A stretch of 64,000 nt of DNA from Primula veris (GCA_963682055.1 OY821746.1:14621992-14685991), one strand, 5' to 3'; numbered from the stretch's first letter, positions 46,852-61,900 are shown. The notes: generated by a model not told the origin, from the letters alone. Program-made: numbers and translations.

Positions 46852-49800
46852 ATGAGAGAGAGAAGCATAGAAGAAGCGTTAGAAGTCAAATCTCTCCGCA
46901 AAATTATCAGTGCTTACCTCAAGTACTCTCTCTCTCTCTCTTTTTTAGAAGGAAAAAAAATCACTATTTTTATGCTTATTTTAATTATAGTAGTAAATAT
47001 TGGAACATGGGTTTTATAGCAAGATTAGTTTAATTGAGTTAATTTCTGGTAGTATATGTGGATAGTGATTTCGAAAATGATCCCTCAGAAAAAAAATACC
47101 ACTTTTTTTATGCTTATTTTTATTCTAATAGTAATATTGGAACATTTAGGAAATTTAGTTTAATTGAGTTAATTGCTGGTATTTGTGGACAGTTATTTGG
47201 AAAATGACCAGAAAATCTCAAAATCACCTCTTTCTCTCTTATAGAACAAAATTCAACTTCTTTTTATGCTTATTTTTATTCCAATAGTAATATTGGAACA
47301 TGAGTTTCTTACCACAATTAGTTTAATTGAGTTAATTTCTAGTAGTAAATGTGAATACTGATTTGGAAAATGAGCATAAGATCACCTCTCTTTCTCTTTT
47401 TTAGAAAGAAAAAAATCACTCTTTTCTATGTTTTTATTTTTTCTAATAGTAGGAATGGAATATGGATTGCTAGCAAATTTATCTTGAATGAGTATATGTG
47501 GATTGTCATTTGGAAAATGAGCATAAGATCGCCTCTTTTTCTCCTTTTTAGAACAAAAAAAATCACTCTTTTCTATGCTTATTTTTATACTAATAGTAGT
47601 AGTAATGGAACATTGGTTGCTTAGAAAATTTTGTTTAGTTGTGTTAATTGTTGGTATATGTGGATACTGATTTGAAAATGAGCAGAAAATTACCACTCTC
47701 TCTCTCTGTTGCCTATTTCGTTGTTGAAATATGTTATCTTTTTATGCTTATTTTTATTCAAATAGTAATAATAGAACATGGGTTGCTTAGCAAATTTTAG
47801 TTTACATGAATTAATTGTGGTACGTGTGGATACTGATTTCGAAAATGAGCAGTAAATTACCACTGTCCCTCTTGCCTTATTTTTTGAAAGTTCCACTCTT
47901 TTTATGCTTTCTTTAATTCTAATAGTAACAATGGAACATGGATTGCTAAGAAAAATTAGTTTAAATGGGTTGATAGGCTATATATGCGGTTAGTTGAGTT
48001 GGAAAATGAGGAGAAAATTGCCATGATCTCTATTCTCACTCTTTTATATTGTTAATTTTATTATAACTTTCTATAATACTAATGATGAAACATTGGTTGG
48101 TTATCTAAATTCGTTTAAATGAGTTAATTGTTGATATATGCTGTTAGTTGAGTTGGAAAATGAGGTGAAAATTGCTATTTTGCTCTATTCTCACTCTTTT
48201 ATATGGTTAACTTAATTGTTACTTTTTATTAATAGTTATAACGGAACATGGGTTGTTTATCTATCAAATGATGTAATTGTTGATATATGTGGATATTGAT
48301 TTGGAAAATGAGGAGAAAAACACTGAAGATTTGTCTCCCTCCCCACAAAATATGAGAAATCTTAAATCTTTTATTAATTGTGGAACTTACTTTGGTATAT
48401 GTGGACTGTGGAGCTTGATTAGTTTTTTTGCAAGTTGACTTATCATGGTTTGGGTATCAGCAAGTAAAGTTAATGTAAATGAGTTAATTGTTGATATATT
48501 TGGATACCGAATTGAAAAATGAGGAGAAGGACACTGAAAAATTGTCCCCTTTACACCATAAATATTTAAAATTTTGGAGTAAATTTGGTCTATATGTAGC
48601 TCGTGTTTTATTTTTCCGTTTCCGACAATTTACAAGATGTGGGTTGAGAATTAACAAGAAAAAAATGAGTTAATTGTTGACATATGTAGATAAAAATTTA
48701 GATTCAGAGTAGAAGAAACACTGAAAAATTGTTCATTTCCACCATAAATATAAAAAATTCTCAATCTTTATGAATATTGGAACATATATGGTGTATATGG
48801 AGCTTGTTTTTTTTTAACTTTTTGGTAATTGGCTACCTGTTGAGTATCAACTAGAGAAGTTTCTTAGGTGTACTTGGATAGCTGTTAATAGACTTTAGGG
48901 TGTCATTAGGAAAGGTATGTGAAAATGGAGGATATTGAATTGATGTAAATGCTAATATGCCTAGGTTAGTGGGGTGGATAATGAGAGGATGACTGGAAAT
49001 TTGTTCTCCATTTTTTTTTTTAATATTTCCGGTAAGGATTAACTTTAGGATTTCTAAGTTCCCATCCAACTCAACCATCCTTAGATGGTGATTAACTCAA
49101 TATCGTCTGTCAAGAATAAAAAAATATCATGTTTTATTTGGATTGCTGCTTTTAAAAGGTAAGGTTTAAGTAGTATATGTGAAATTGAAGGAATTAGTTG
49201 ATATCATCCTTTGATACATGTGGATGGGTTAAAACCAAATCTCCAATCGTAGGATTGTTAGCGTTTTCATTCAGTGCTGCCAGTATGGGGTTAATGTCGT
49301 GCGCTCAGGTAGACTTGGTCATGTGTATGCCGAGAGGGAAAAGATTGTGGCCTAAAAGTAAGAATAAAATGGTAAAACGAAACTTCGTAAGTTAATATTA
49401 AATATTCTGTAGCATTTTAGACACTCAAAGATTTTAACTAGCCAAGAACATTTAAAGTGACATAACAAACTTTGAAAATGATTTTGTCTGAGGTTTTAGA
49501 GCTCCTATCTTTAAATATAAAATAATATTGTGAAAGAGGCAATAGACTATTATCTTTTAAACGTGATAACTAACATGTCTACTAGAGACATAAACATCAC
49601 TCTGGAGCGTGACCATATTGCTAAAGAAATTTGTGTTCAATTTTTTTATTAGATACTCATGCTTGCCTATTGCTGGTGCATATATTTTTTTAGAATATTT
49701 TTCACTACTTAAAGAAAGCAAAATGAAAACGCTAGAAGTATCTTGAAATTTTGGACCCTCCGTTATACCACTTACTACATGATGGTGGATGAAATTTTTT

Positions 49801-49916
49801 CTCAAGGACCTGAAAGATTGAATAATTAACCTGATTACATGTTTCTCTTAATGCGAAAGTGTGTGTATACATATACATATATACATATATATTCATATAT
49901 ACGTACATATATTATA

Positions 49917-49962
<46 letters not shown>

Positions 49963-52900
49963 GGGGAAGGATATATGAACACCATGAAAAACACCCAAAT
50001 GGACACTTTTTCGTAAAAACGCTTCAAATCAATATTTGATTAATGCAAATCTCCATGGTTTCACGACGGGAACACAAATATGCGTATTGTTTTTTTTTCT
50101 GAGATGTATAATGACATGTTTTGAATTTTTAAATTTCCCCATATTTTCGAAAACATGTCATTATACATCTCGAAAAAAAAAAACAAGACGCATATTTGTG
50201 TTCCCGTCGTGAAACCATGAAGATTTGCATTAACCAAATCTTGATTTGGAGCGTTTTTGAAAAAAAGTGTCCATTTGGGTGTTTTTCATGATGTTCATAT
50301 AACCTCTCCCTATATTTATATATGACGTCATTCATTATTTCTAGATTATTATTTGTAGTTATCCCGAGGCTGCAGAGGAGGATATAAGAAGATATGAAAG
50401 ATCTTTTAAAAGGCTTCCACCTTCTCATAAGGTATTTTACTTCTTCTTTTTTTAATATGAATCCTCTTTGTGGGCGCCAGGTATTGAATGTGAACGAGGT
50501 ATTATGCTTATTTTCTGTTTACATATACATGCATGAGAATAGTACAAATTTACCCCAAACTTTGACCTTTAAAGTTTAAACACTTGTTTGGATAGTTGTA
50601 TGATATGAAAGATCTTTTAAAAGATCTTTTTTTTAATATGAATCCTCTTTGTGGGCGCCAGGTATGGAATGTGAACGAGGTATTATGCTTATTTTTTGTT
50701 TACATAGACATGCATGAGAATAGTACAAATTTACCCCAAACTTTGACCTTTAAAGTTTAAACACTTATTTGGATAGTTGTATGATCTTATTAGGATCATA
50801 GAATTTTTAGGTGGCTCCTTATGGTTACATCTGCTTGTCATAGCTCAGAAAAGATCATGTTACTGGAGCAAATGAGTATTTATCCCTTTAGAAAAGAGTA
50901 AATATATGATTTCTTTAGTGGCTTAAAGCCATTTTCTTCCACGTTCTTCCTATTTTTCTACTGTATTCCAGTCTTCTCATTTGAAACTAGTGTTACAACG
51001 TGTAAACTGTAAAGCATCTTGTATAGTGGGAGTCAATAGAGAGAGATGGGAAAATATATTGACTGCCATCATGTGGGGAGACATTTTTATTATAATGAAA
51101 AAAATTCTATTTTCTGTATACGAAAGTAATATAGTGGTGTAATAAACTACAAGATTGGCTTGTTTTCGATTTCTTACTGATACCTCTATTGAACCCTGCT
51201 TTAACCTGAACTATAAATGTGTTGGAGTTCGCTCTCCTGTTTTCCATTGTAGCTGTGGACCTCTCCCATGGCATATTTATTTTTTAAAATGTATAATCAT
51301 ATCACTATTTTTTTCCAGTACTATTAAAGTAAAACCTAAGAACTATATGACAACCTTTCTTTAATTTTAGTTGTTTCTGTATGTTCCTTTTGCACTGTTG
51401 CATACTGTGTGAACCATACACATACACGCCAAAGATTGACACACATTTTTACGGATAACCTTTTATAGATTGTCAGCTTGCCAATCTTTAGAAGAGATAA
51501 CTTTTTGAATTTGTATTTGTACTTTATAAGTGATGTTTTCTTTTGTTCTTTATCATTTCCTCTCATATATTTAATAAAAATTAGCAGCAGGCTATTAACT
51601 CTATCAAGACCTCTTTAGTTATAATCATCCAAAAGAAATGTTGTACAAGACGTATATTTAAGATGATTTCGATTTGGATCTTGATGCACTTTTCTACATA
51701 TTTTGATACGGCAAAGTTACCACTAGCCTTGCGCTGTTTGTGATAGTTGGAGATGTTTTTCTTTTGGATTGTAATCACGATATTTTCTGCTCCTGCCTTT
51801 CCGTACCATGATTTGGGTATTTTTTGGTCTTGCATCTGCTGGTTTTCAAGATGATTTTTTCAGGCAACTGATGTCTTATAACATTTTTTCTGCAGGCTTT
51901 GCTCTCCAACCTCCCAACAAAATATGAAAGATTGAGATGGTATATTTTCCTTTACTTTCATTTCTCTGCTACAAAACTGTGAGATCAATTTTCTTACTAT
52001 ACTTAATGTGGTGAAAGATTTAAGTTTTTTGGGAATCGAGTAATGACTTCACCGAAAGAAGATGGGCAACGTTATTTCAGTCCTTTTACTTGAAGATGTG
52101 AAACTTCTGTTTCCAATGAGTTCAACTTGTAACAATAGCTAGTCTGACAATCTAAAAAACACAAGTAGAAAAGTTCCATGAAGACAACATTTTATGGATA
52201 AACCAGAACGACAATATCTGTTATTGATTAAGTAATGGGATTAAAAGATTCACTCATCAAAATTGTTTTTCTTTAAGAGAGGATCAAGGGCTATCACACC
52301 TAACCCTGTAAGGTTCAAATCAGGACCTCCTAGTCGAGAGTGAGGACTTTGGCCCTCTAGGCTAGCCGTAATCGAATCACTTATTAAAAATAGTTGCAGT
52401 TTTTATGTCTCGTATCGTTCCCTAAATGTAATTTTGTCTGTGGTCTATAAATCCATGGCTATTTTTTTTTTATTAAAGATTCTTCTTTATATTGCAGGTG
52501 TATTTCGAAAAATTCATTCTTCATATTTAGCATGCTTCAGGTGATCATAAGCTCAAAAGTGTCATTTTACTTAGAGGAACATAATATAGATGCTACTTAG
52601 ACTGTCATTTTACTTCTGTGAACATAAAAGCTTTGTAATTTTTTTTACAGGCATTTGAGCCACCATTTGACCTGAGCGAGGACATTGATTCTTGTGAAAG
52701 TCAAAACCTAGAGACCAAAAATTTAAATGATTGCTGCCGTGAATCTGAATTTTCAAAGTTCGACAATCAGGTAATTTTGGAATTTTTGATCATTGAGCAA
52801 TTTCAGTGGCTATCCTTTAGTATATTCTCTATTTTGAAATGTACAGTGCCCTTCACATTAGACGAGTTTCTATTGGTCCTCATTTTCTACTTCTGATGGC

Positions 52901-55900
52901 CAAAATGTATTCTTGTTTTTGTAAGTAACTATGAAATTGATTGTTATAATGATGGATGTCTATGGAAAACATATTGCTTTGTATCAAGTTCAGTGACTCA
53001 CTTGATGTATTGCCATACAGCCTATAGGCATTAATTCCCTGATTTTCTAATACTCAGGAACTCATTCTGTTGGAAGTTACGGGAACCAATTTGAAACTTT
53101 CTTAACTACTACAAGAACAGTTACTATAACTTCCCGTATTTAAGCAGTGTCGAGATCAATTTTGTATATCATGTATTTATCGCTTCTGTGAAGTTGACTT
53201 TACTGTTTTGGTTGATAAAAGGAAAGAAAATCCTCAAGCTCACAACGCCAAGAAAATCGTCATATAGCTGGGGACAATGTGTTAAATCAGCCAACAGAGC
53301 ATTTTGCTTCTCATTCTAATGGAAATGTACATCTCTTCCTATTATTTTCATTATTTGTACAGACTACTTATCTTGTGAATTTTATGCAAGCTTCAAAACT
53401 AATGTTCTTAGAAAATACTATCCCTATTCAGTAGTAGTTACTAAATTACAAATCTTTGTAACTCATAGAGGGTTACTGAGCTCTTTAACTTCTTGAAGTT
53501 TCAGTTAGATTATATATGTAGACTATAAAATGTAGACTGTAAAATTCAAAATGGACTTGTGCCTCTTCTACAGCAGGTCACAGTGAGTATTTATATATTT
53601 TTGTTAGAATTTCTTGCTTAAGTATTTTATTGTGTGCTTTTGGCCCGTGTACTAGCTTTGAAATTAGAAAGGGTACAAATATAGATATAAGAAGTTTTAT
53701 GCAGCAATTGTTACAGTCATAAATCATAATTAATCATACGCAAGATCAAGGTTACTAAAATAGTGTATGTTTAGGAGTTGATTTTCCACTTTTGATAAGT
53801 TTGTAAGCCTTTTGTCTGCAATTTTTTTGTTTATTTTTCATTATTGTCGACAAGCCAACCGGTTAAGGCTTATTGAAGAAAACTTTTAACTGTTTTGGAA
53901 TTCTTCTTTAAGGTTTTGTAACTTGTCTGGACTATCATTTAGGACCTATTTCCGTGCATTAGCCTTATTTGCTTTCTAAACTTTGTTGAGGTGGTTTATT
54001 TCCGATTCCTTTACACTTTGCTTGATATAACTTCCGTTTAAAATGCCGTGAAATGCTGCAACGTCGGTGTACATACATGTCTCATAAACTCCATCCTTCC
54101 TGAACATCTATTTGTAGTCTGCTAGATGTCTTGATCTGTTCTTCGACTTACTATTTATTTGAAAGATTCCATTAGTCTAACACTCGAAATTGAATCTCTC
54201 GACATCCTATTCATTTTCTATATACACGGCATTCTATTTATTTTCTATATACACTCAGGACTCAAATTGATAAGACCCCCTCCCTCTTCATTTACACCTT
54301 GTGAACTTCAGAAAAGTGTTGGCTCTGGTAACATTGTTTTAGTTGTTTCATTTTATCTTCTATAACATTTTACTTAATGTTCTGGAGATTCTTGTTCAAC
54401 TTCGTGAGTACATCTAACTATCGTCCCACACTGAGAACAATGTCCCTCTCTGGTGATGGGAAGGATATTTTAAAACACTCCCAAACCTTCTTATTTCAGT
54501 CAGATGCTAGAGTCTAACGTTTTATTTGAAGCTGCTACATAAACTTCATATTTTTTCTATAATTTCATTCCAGTTTATTATGTGTATTCATTATTCATTT
54601 TTATATATTTCTTTTAATCGAACTTGTTTTTTTTCCGTTTCAGGTATTATCACCACCTGATTGGTTGGATCCATCATTTCAGCTGCATGTTCCCTTAGTT
54701 GACGTAGACAAGGTATGTATTTTGACCTTAGCTGCTGGAAATTAGTTTCTAATTCTGCATAAAGCCAAATGAAACACACTTGTAGTCGCATAATTTTAAG
54801 TAAAAATCAGCTTGGTGGTATATCTGAAACAATAGATGTAGTGGAATGTGATCTTTGTTTCAAGTTGTTCTTGACCTTAGTTATAGTCGCATCTAAATAT
54901 CTTTTCTCGTCCCCATTGATGATAGTACTTTGGTTTTAAATTATATAAGTGTGAAATTATAGATTCATGTCTGATAATGAGTCATTAGTTATAGTAATTA
55001 GTTGTTAATGTTGTTAGTAGTAATTAATTATAGGTTAATGTTAACAGTTGGTTGGTAATAGCTGTCTAGAGCATTTACTCTGTAGTGTTGTTATCAGCGT
55101 GTATATAAAAGCTTCTCTTGTATCCAGTTTGATATAAGAAGAAAACACTTTCACTCCATATTTCTCTTCATGGTATCAGAGCAGACTCTGAATCAACACT
55201 TTTTCCATTGATGTTCAAGTAAGCAATGACCACAGATAAAAGTAGCACTTCTGACGCCTCTTCCGGCCATGAGCATCTTTCTCACAGCGGCCATGGCGGA
55301 TCTGAAAGTCTTGCGCTTCCAATAACTGGTCATAAACTGAACGGGCATAATTACCTTCAATGGGCTCAATTGGTAATGATGTTCGTATCAGGAAAAGGGA
55401 AAGACGACTTACTGGTGCAACCACAATACCAAAGAAGGACGATCCAAACTTTCGACTTGGAGGTCAGAGAATAACATGGCAATGTCGTGGTTGATTAATA
55501 CTATGGACAATGAAATTGGGCAAAATTTCATGTTCTATGGAACGGGATGCAGTGAAGCAAACATACTCGGACAGTGATAATACTGCCTAGTTGTTGGAGA
55601 TTAAAAGCAGCCTCCATGACTTACGACAAGGCGATTTCTCCGTTACCAAATACTATAACATGCTGACCAGTCTTTGGCAACAACTAGATGTTTTTGAAGC
55701 AGTCGAGTGGGAGTGTCCTGGAGATGCTGCAAAGTTTAGAAAAAATAGTTGAGAAGGAGAGAGTCTCAAAATTTTTGCTTGGTCTGAACACAAACCTTGA
55801 TGATGTCAGGGGAAGGGTGTTTGGAATGCGACAGTCTCCATCAATTCGGGAAGCGTATTCTGAGGTGTGCTGAGAAGAAAGTAGGAAGAAAGTTATGATA

Positions 55901-58900
55901 GGAAATCAAAATAGTCCAAGTTTTCAAAATGTTTCAGAAAGCTCAGCCCTCGTAACCCGAATAGGAAATCAAAGCTCAGCCCTCGTAGCCCGTGGAATGA
56001 GTCCAACAAATGAAAGTCGAGCTCGAAAAGCCAGGCCTTGGTGTGATCATTGCCGCAGGCCTGGGCATGCATGAGAAACATGTTGGAAAATTCATGGGAA
56101 GCCAACTGATCATAAAAAATACAGGCCATTCCAGGAGAGAGAAGGTCAGGTTTTTTCAACCACCATACAGGAGCAGCAACCAATGGAGCAATTGGCAACC
56201 GAAAACGCACCCTTCAGCAAGGCACAAATTGAAATGTTGCAGACTATGTTCAGTCAACTTAACTCGAGCTCTGCAACACCGGTAATCAACAACAGTTTAG
56301 TAGCACAAAAAGGTACATTTTTAAGTGCGATGGGAGTAAAAAGCGAGAAAAACAAATGTTGGGTTATCGACTCAGGAGCATCAGACCATATGACCGGGGA
56401 TGCTTCTTTATTTCACTCATATAATTCTTGCTTTAAAAATTACAAAGTGAGAATAGCAGATGGGTCTTTATCTACAGTTGCTGGTATTGGGTCAATTAAC
56501 ATTTCAAAGACCCTTGTTTTAAATTCCATCTTACTGGTCCCTGACCTAACTTGTAATTTGTTGTCTGTTAGCAAACTTACTAAAGATATGAATTGTGTTG
56601 CTAAATTTTTTTCAACCCATTGTGAATTTCAGGACTTGGATTCGGGGAAGACAATTGGCAATGCTAGGGAAAGTGAAGGGCTCTACCTCTTCGAAAGCGG
56701 AAATCATCTTGAAAAACTATCCCTAAATGCTCAGTGTGCTGTTAGGAATTTAAACTCCGTGTCAGTTTCAAGTAACGAAAGTGCAATTATGTTGTGGCGT
56801 TTTCGTTTAGGTCATCCAAGTTTTATGTATCTTGAAAAATTGTTCCCATCTTTATTTATTAATAAAAATTCGAAGCTTTTTCAGTGTGAAATCTGTCAAT
56901 TGTCCAAACATCACGAAATCCTTATCCAATTCAACCGTACAAAGAATCACATCCATTTTCTATCATTCATAGTGATATATGGGGACCTTCTCGCATTAAT
57001 AATATAACTGATTCACGATGGTTTATATCTTTTGTTGATGATCATTCGAGAATCTCCTAGATTTTTCTCATGAAAGAGAAATCTGAAGCAGGGACTATTT
57101 TAAAAAAAATTCATACAATGATTCAAACCCAGTTTCAAACCAAGGTTCAAATCTTAAGAACTGACAATGGCAAAGAATATTTTCATTCTATACTGGGAGA
57201 ATATCTTATTGATCATGGTATAATTCATCAAAGTTCTTGCATAGATACCCCTCAACAAAATGGGACATCTGAAAGAAAAAACCGACATCTTTTAGAAGTT
57301 GCTCGTTCTATTATGTTCACAAGTCACGTTCCAAATCATTTTTGGGGAGAAGCTGTCCTAACCGCTGCTTATCTCATAAATAGGATGCCTTCTAGAGTCT
57401 TGAAATTTCAAACTCCGTGTCAGGTTCTTAAACAGGTCTACCCACAATCTCGACTCATTTCATCCTTACCACTAAAAGTCTTTGGATGTTCAGCATTTGT
57501 TCATATACCCGCACATCAAAGGAGTAAACTAGATCCTAAAGCAATAAAATATCTTTTCCTTGGTTATTCTCCTCACCAAAAAGGCTACAGATGCTACTCT
57601 TCCGCAACTCGAAAGTTTTATAATAGCATGGATGTAACTTTTTTTGCAAATCAACCTTTTTACTCTAAAACTAATATTCAGGGGGAGACAAATTTAGAAG
57701 AATATCAGTTTTTAGAATAACCTATTCCTTCGCACGTCTCTAGCACACCTCCTCCATGTCAAACCATCACACTTCCGACCGTGCCAATCCAATTTGAGTC
57801 AACACCAGTTCCTGCTTATTCTGAAAAAACCAATCAAATTCAAATAAGTTCAGAACTTTCTCCGCAACAGGAAAAATCAAAGTTTTCTAAAGGGATAGTT
57901 TATTCAAGAAAACAATTCGCTCAAAGAGAGGTGGATCAACTCAATTTACCTCAGCAGAATCAAGAGTCTGTCCCGTCTCCAGTCGCTGCCGATCAAGGTA
58001 AAACATGTTATGATCATAATATTGATCTTGATATACCAATTGCGCAAAGAAAAGGTGTTAGGTCATGCACTCAACACCCAATCTCTAACTTTGTGTCATA
58101 TAACAAATTGTCCCCTTTCTATGGTGCTTTTACCTCGAATTTGTCAAGCTTAGACATACCAGGTTGTCTAGAAGAGGCTTTTAATAACCCTCAGTGGAAA
58201 AATGCGGTTGATGAAGAAATTCGGGCTCTTGAAAAAAATGGGACTTGGGTTCTCACACAACTACCACAAGGAAAACGGCCTGTAGGATGCAAGTGGATAT
58301 TCAATGTAAAGTACAATGCAAATGGAAGCGTTGATCGATACAAGGCAAGACTCGTAGCAAAGGGCTTCACTCAAACTTATGGGATCGATTACCAAGAAAC
58401 ATTTGCACCTGTCGCGAAGTTGAACACAATTCGGGTATTGTTATCATTGGCAGCAAATTTGGACTGGTCGCTTCATCAACTCGACATAAAAAATGCATTT
58501 CTCAACGGGGACTTGGAAGATGAAGTCTATATGAAAATTCCACCTGGTTTTGAGAATTCAAGCAATAAAAATCTTGTTTGTAAACTTAAAAAATCCCTTT
58601 ATGGCCTGAAGCAGTCGCCACGGGCTTGGTTTGCGAAATTTATTACTGCAGTCAAGAACCTAGGATACATCCAAGGTAAGTCGGACCACACATTATTCAT
58701 CAAAAGGTCTCCTGATTAGAAAATCACCATCCTCATTGTATACGTAGACGACATCATCTTGACAGGAGATGACTAGAAAGAGATAAACATGTTAAAGAGA
58801 GATCTTGCAAGAGAGTTTGAAGTCAAGGATCTCGGGCCTTTGAGATATTTTCTGGGGATGGAGATAGTTCGATCCAGTAAAGGAATTTTTGTGTCTCAGC

Positions 58901-61900
58901 GAAAGTATACGCTTGATTTACTCTGATATGCTTGGGTGTAAACCTGCTGATATGCCTATGGATCCGTCAAACAAACTTGGGTTGAACGAAACATCTACTT
59001 CAGTTGACAAAGGGAGGTATCAACGATTAGTAGGAAAACTAATTTACTTGTTTCACACAAGACCTGATATTAGTTTTCCTGTTAGTGTAGTAAGTCGGTT
59101 TATGAACAACCCTAGCAATGAGCATTTTGAAGCAGTTTGCAGGATTCTGAGATATCTAAAGAAAACTCCAGGAAAAGGTCTATTTTTCAGAAAAGGGACA
59201 AACCGTAGTATGAAAATCTTCACCGACGCTGATTAGGCAGGATGCGTTATTGACCGTAGATCTACCTCTGGCTACTGTTCCTATGTGTGGGGAAACCTTG
59301 TTACATGGAGAAGCAAAAAGCAATCACTAGTTGCTCGAAGTAGTGCGGAGGCCGAATTCAGGGCTTTGGCACACGGTATATGCGAAGGAATGTGGCTAGA
59401 AAGACTCCTACAAGAGTTGGGAGTTCCTGCTAAAAATCCGATAAACATGTTGTGTGACAATAAAGCTGCTATAGGTATTGCTAAGAACCCGGTTCAACAT
59501 GACAAAATGAAACACGTGGAGATTGATCGAGAATTCATCAAAGAAAAGATTGATGATGAAGTTATCAAGATAATTTATACTCCTTCACGACTTCAAGCGG
59601 CAGACATGCTCACGAAAGCTCTCTCTCGAGATCAATTCGACTTTCTTCTATCCAAGCTGGGAATGTATAGTATTTACTGCCCATCTTGAAGGGGAGTGTG
59701 AAATTATAGATTCATGTCTGATAATGAGTCATTAGTTATAGTAGTTAGTTGTTGTTAGTAGTAATTAATTATAGGTTAATGTTAACAGTTGGTCGGTAAT
59801 AGCTGTCTAGAGCATTTACTCTGTAGTGTTGTTATCAGCCTGTATATAAAAGCTTCTCTTGTATTCAATTTGATATAAGAAGAAAACACTTTTCACTCCA
59901 TATTTCTCTTCAATAAGAAATATTTTTACTACCTCAAAGTGGTAAGAACGCAGATATTTATGAGGATAATCGTTTTTTCATCATCAGGTCCGCTGCATTA
60001 TAAGGAACATTGTTAGAGATTGGGCAGTTGAGGTCTGAATATCGAATTTTTGTTTTAAAATTGCCGTAAAATATAAATCAATATGAAGATACGAATTTCT
60101 TTGTGTTATTGATGCAGGGGAAGATAGAACGTGAACAATGTTATAAGCCTATTCTTGAAGAGCTTGAAATTCAATTCCCTAATCGAAAGAAGGAAAGGTA
60201 CCGTGATATACATTGGCTTTACATTATTTTGGAAATCTTATTTTCAGCATTGTTACTATTTCAAATTTTCATGTATAACTTGTGAAATAAACATCTAACA
60301 TCTTATTTCAGTCCTCCTGCCTGTTTAGTTCCTGGTGCTGGACTCGGTAGACTGGCCTTGGAGATTTCAACTCTTGGTATGTCTTTAATAAGTATATGCA
60401 AGTTCTGGAAAAGATATATGTTACAAAGTCCTACATTTATGTCCAAAATGTCCCAGGTTTTATAAGCCAAGGAAACGAATTCTCATACTACATGATGATA
60501 TGTTCAAATTTTATTCTTAACCAGTAAGTACATGTTTCAGTTATGTACCTTCATTTATAAAAGAAGTGATGTTGATCTTATTCTTATTTTTCAAAGAATC
60601 TTTTTTTTTAGAGCTGAGACTGCTTATGAGTGGACAATATACCCTTGGATACATAGCAATTGCAATTCACTTTCAGACAGTGATCAGCTTCGCTCGGTTT
60701 CAGTTCCGGATATTCATCCAGCCAGGTACTTTTTATCAATTATTTAATTGTTCTCAAAGGTAAATTTCCACTGATATAAACGCCATGCCGTTTGCAACTT
60801 TTAAGCTCATTTTTTTTTTTTTGCTGAGTTACATTTGGTTGACCATCCTAAAAGCTGAGTTTTTCTGGTTGTTGGCCTTGAAAGCTGAAATATCTATGAT
60901 GAAAATATAAAATAATGACTAATGTGCCTAATTAACAGCACCAGTTTAATGGATCCTTTTTTCCTTTCTAATCAGTTTAATTTATCCTCTTTATCCTGGA
61001 AATGGTGAAATCCTAGAAACATGTTACTTTTCCTAATACAGGTTGTTACTTAGGCAAACACCAATGCTTTTCCTGTGATTTCTGTTATTTCCTTTTTAGG
61101 AAGTTCATAATGCTCTCTTCCTCAAGCCTTGCTGAAATGCAGTTTCTTTAGAGCTTGGTAATAAAGTTATCTGCCCAATGTATTTTATCCATGTAATCCT
61201 GTTTACATACAAAAACATCCAAACTAATCCGAGACATATTATTCTTGAAGTAATGCAGGCGAATTATTAATAATAATTCATTATAATGTTGAAAGTAAAT
61301 TTTTAGAGCGTCTTATGTGGCATGCTTATTAGTGTTTGTCTTGTGATGAAATTTTCTTAATATAACTATACCATTCCCCGGCTGTTTTTTGATATCTCTA
61401 ATACTAATTAAAATTTTGTTTCGAAAACTATATATCATCTCGATGACCATGAACATTTTGTAAAAAATCATTTCACAAGTAGTCGTGTGAGCAATAATTG
61501 TGGAAGGTATATTTTTCATTAAAAGTCTTCACTTGCAGTTGTAATTTGTAAGGGAAAAGTTATTAGTTGTGTAGAGATGACCTTTCTTTAAGATCCTTAA
61601 TGGCTACAAAATAATAGTATAACATTTCAAGCTTTTGGCAGAGATCTATTTTAAGTCCATTACAGTGTTCGACAATGACCAATAATAACTGCATATTTTC
61701 CCCTTCGAAAACAGTGCAGGAATTACTGAGGGTTTCTCTATGTGTGGGGGAGACTTCGTGGAAGTCTATAGTGATCCATCCCAAGCAGGTATATTTGATA
61801 GCCTGGCCTTCTTATTGGTAATATTTTTTGTTTAGTTCTTCATAAAAAGAAATAGCATCGTCTATCTCGGAGAAGTTGTATAATCTATAATATTGCAGTC

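Larger units (their letters stand above)
54950..59912 (+). mobile_element. Ty1/copia retrotransposon inside methyltransferase intron 7, sense orientation
   Basis: Direct LTRs at 54950-55170 and 59697-59912 differ by only a few substitutions and small indels. They are flanked by ATAAG at 54945-54949 and 59913-59917. The tRNA-Met primer site TGGTATCAGAGCAG follows the left LTR, and the purine tract AAGGGGAG precedes the right one. It lies in intron 7, on the same strand as the host gene, and makes that intron 5.3 kb long. The 5-kb size and short LTRs are normal for copia. Coding is broken in many places. Confidence 0.96.
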
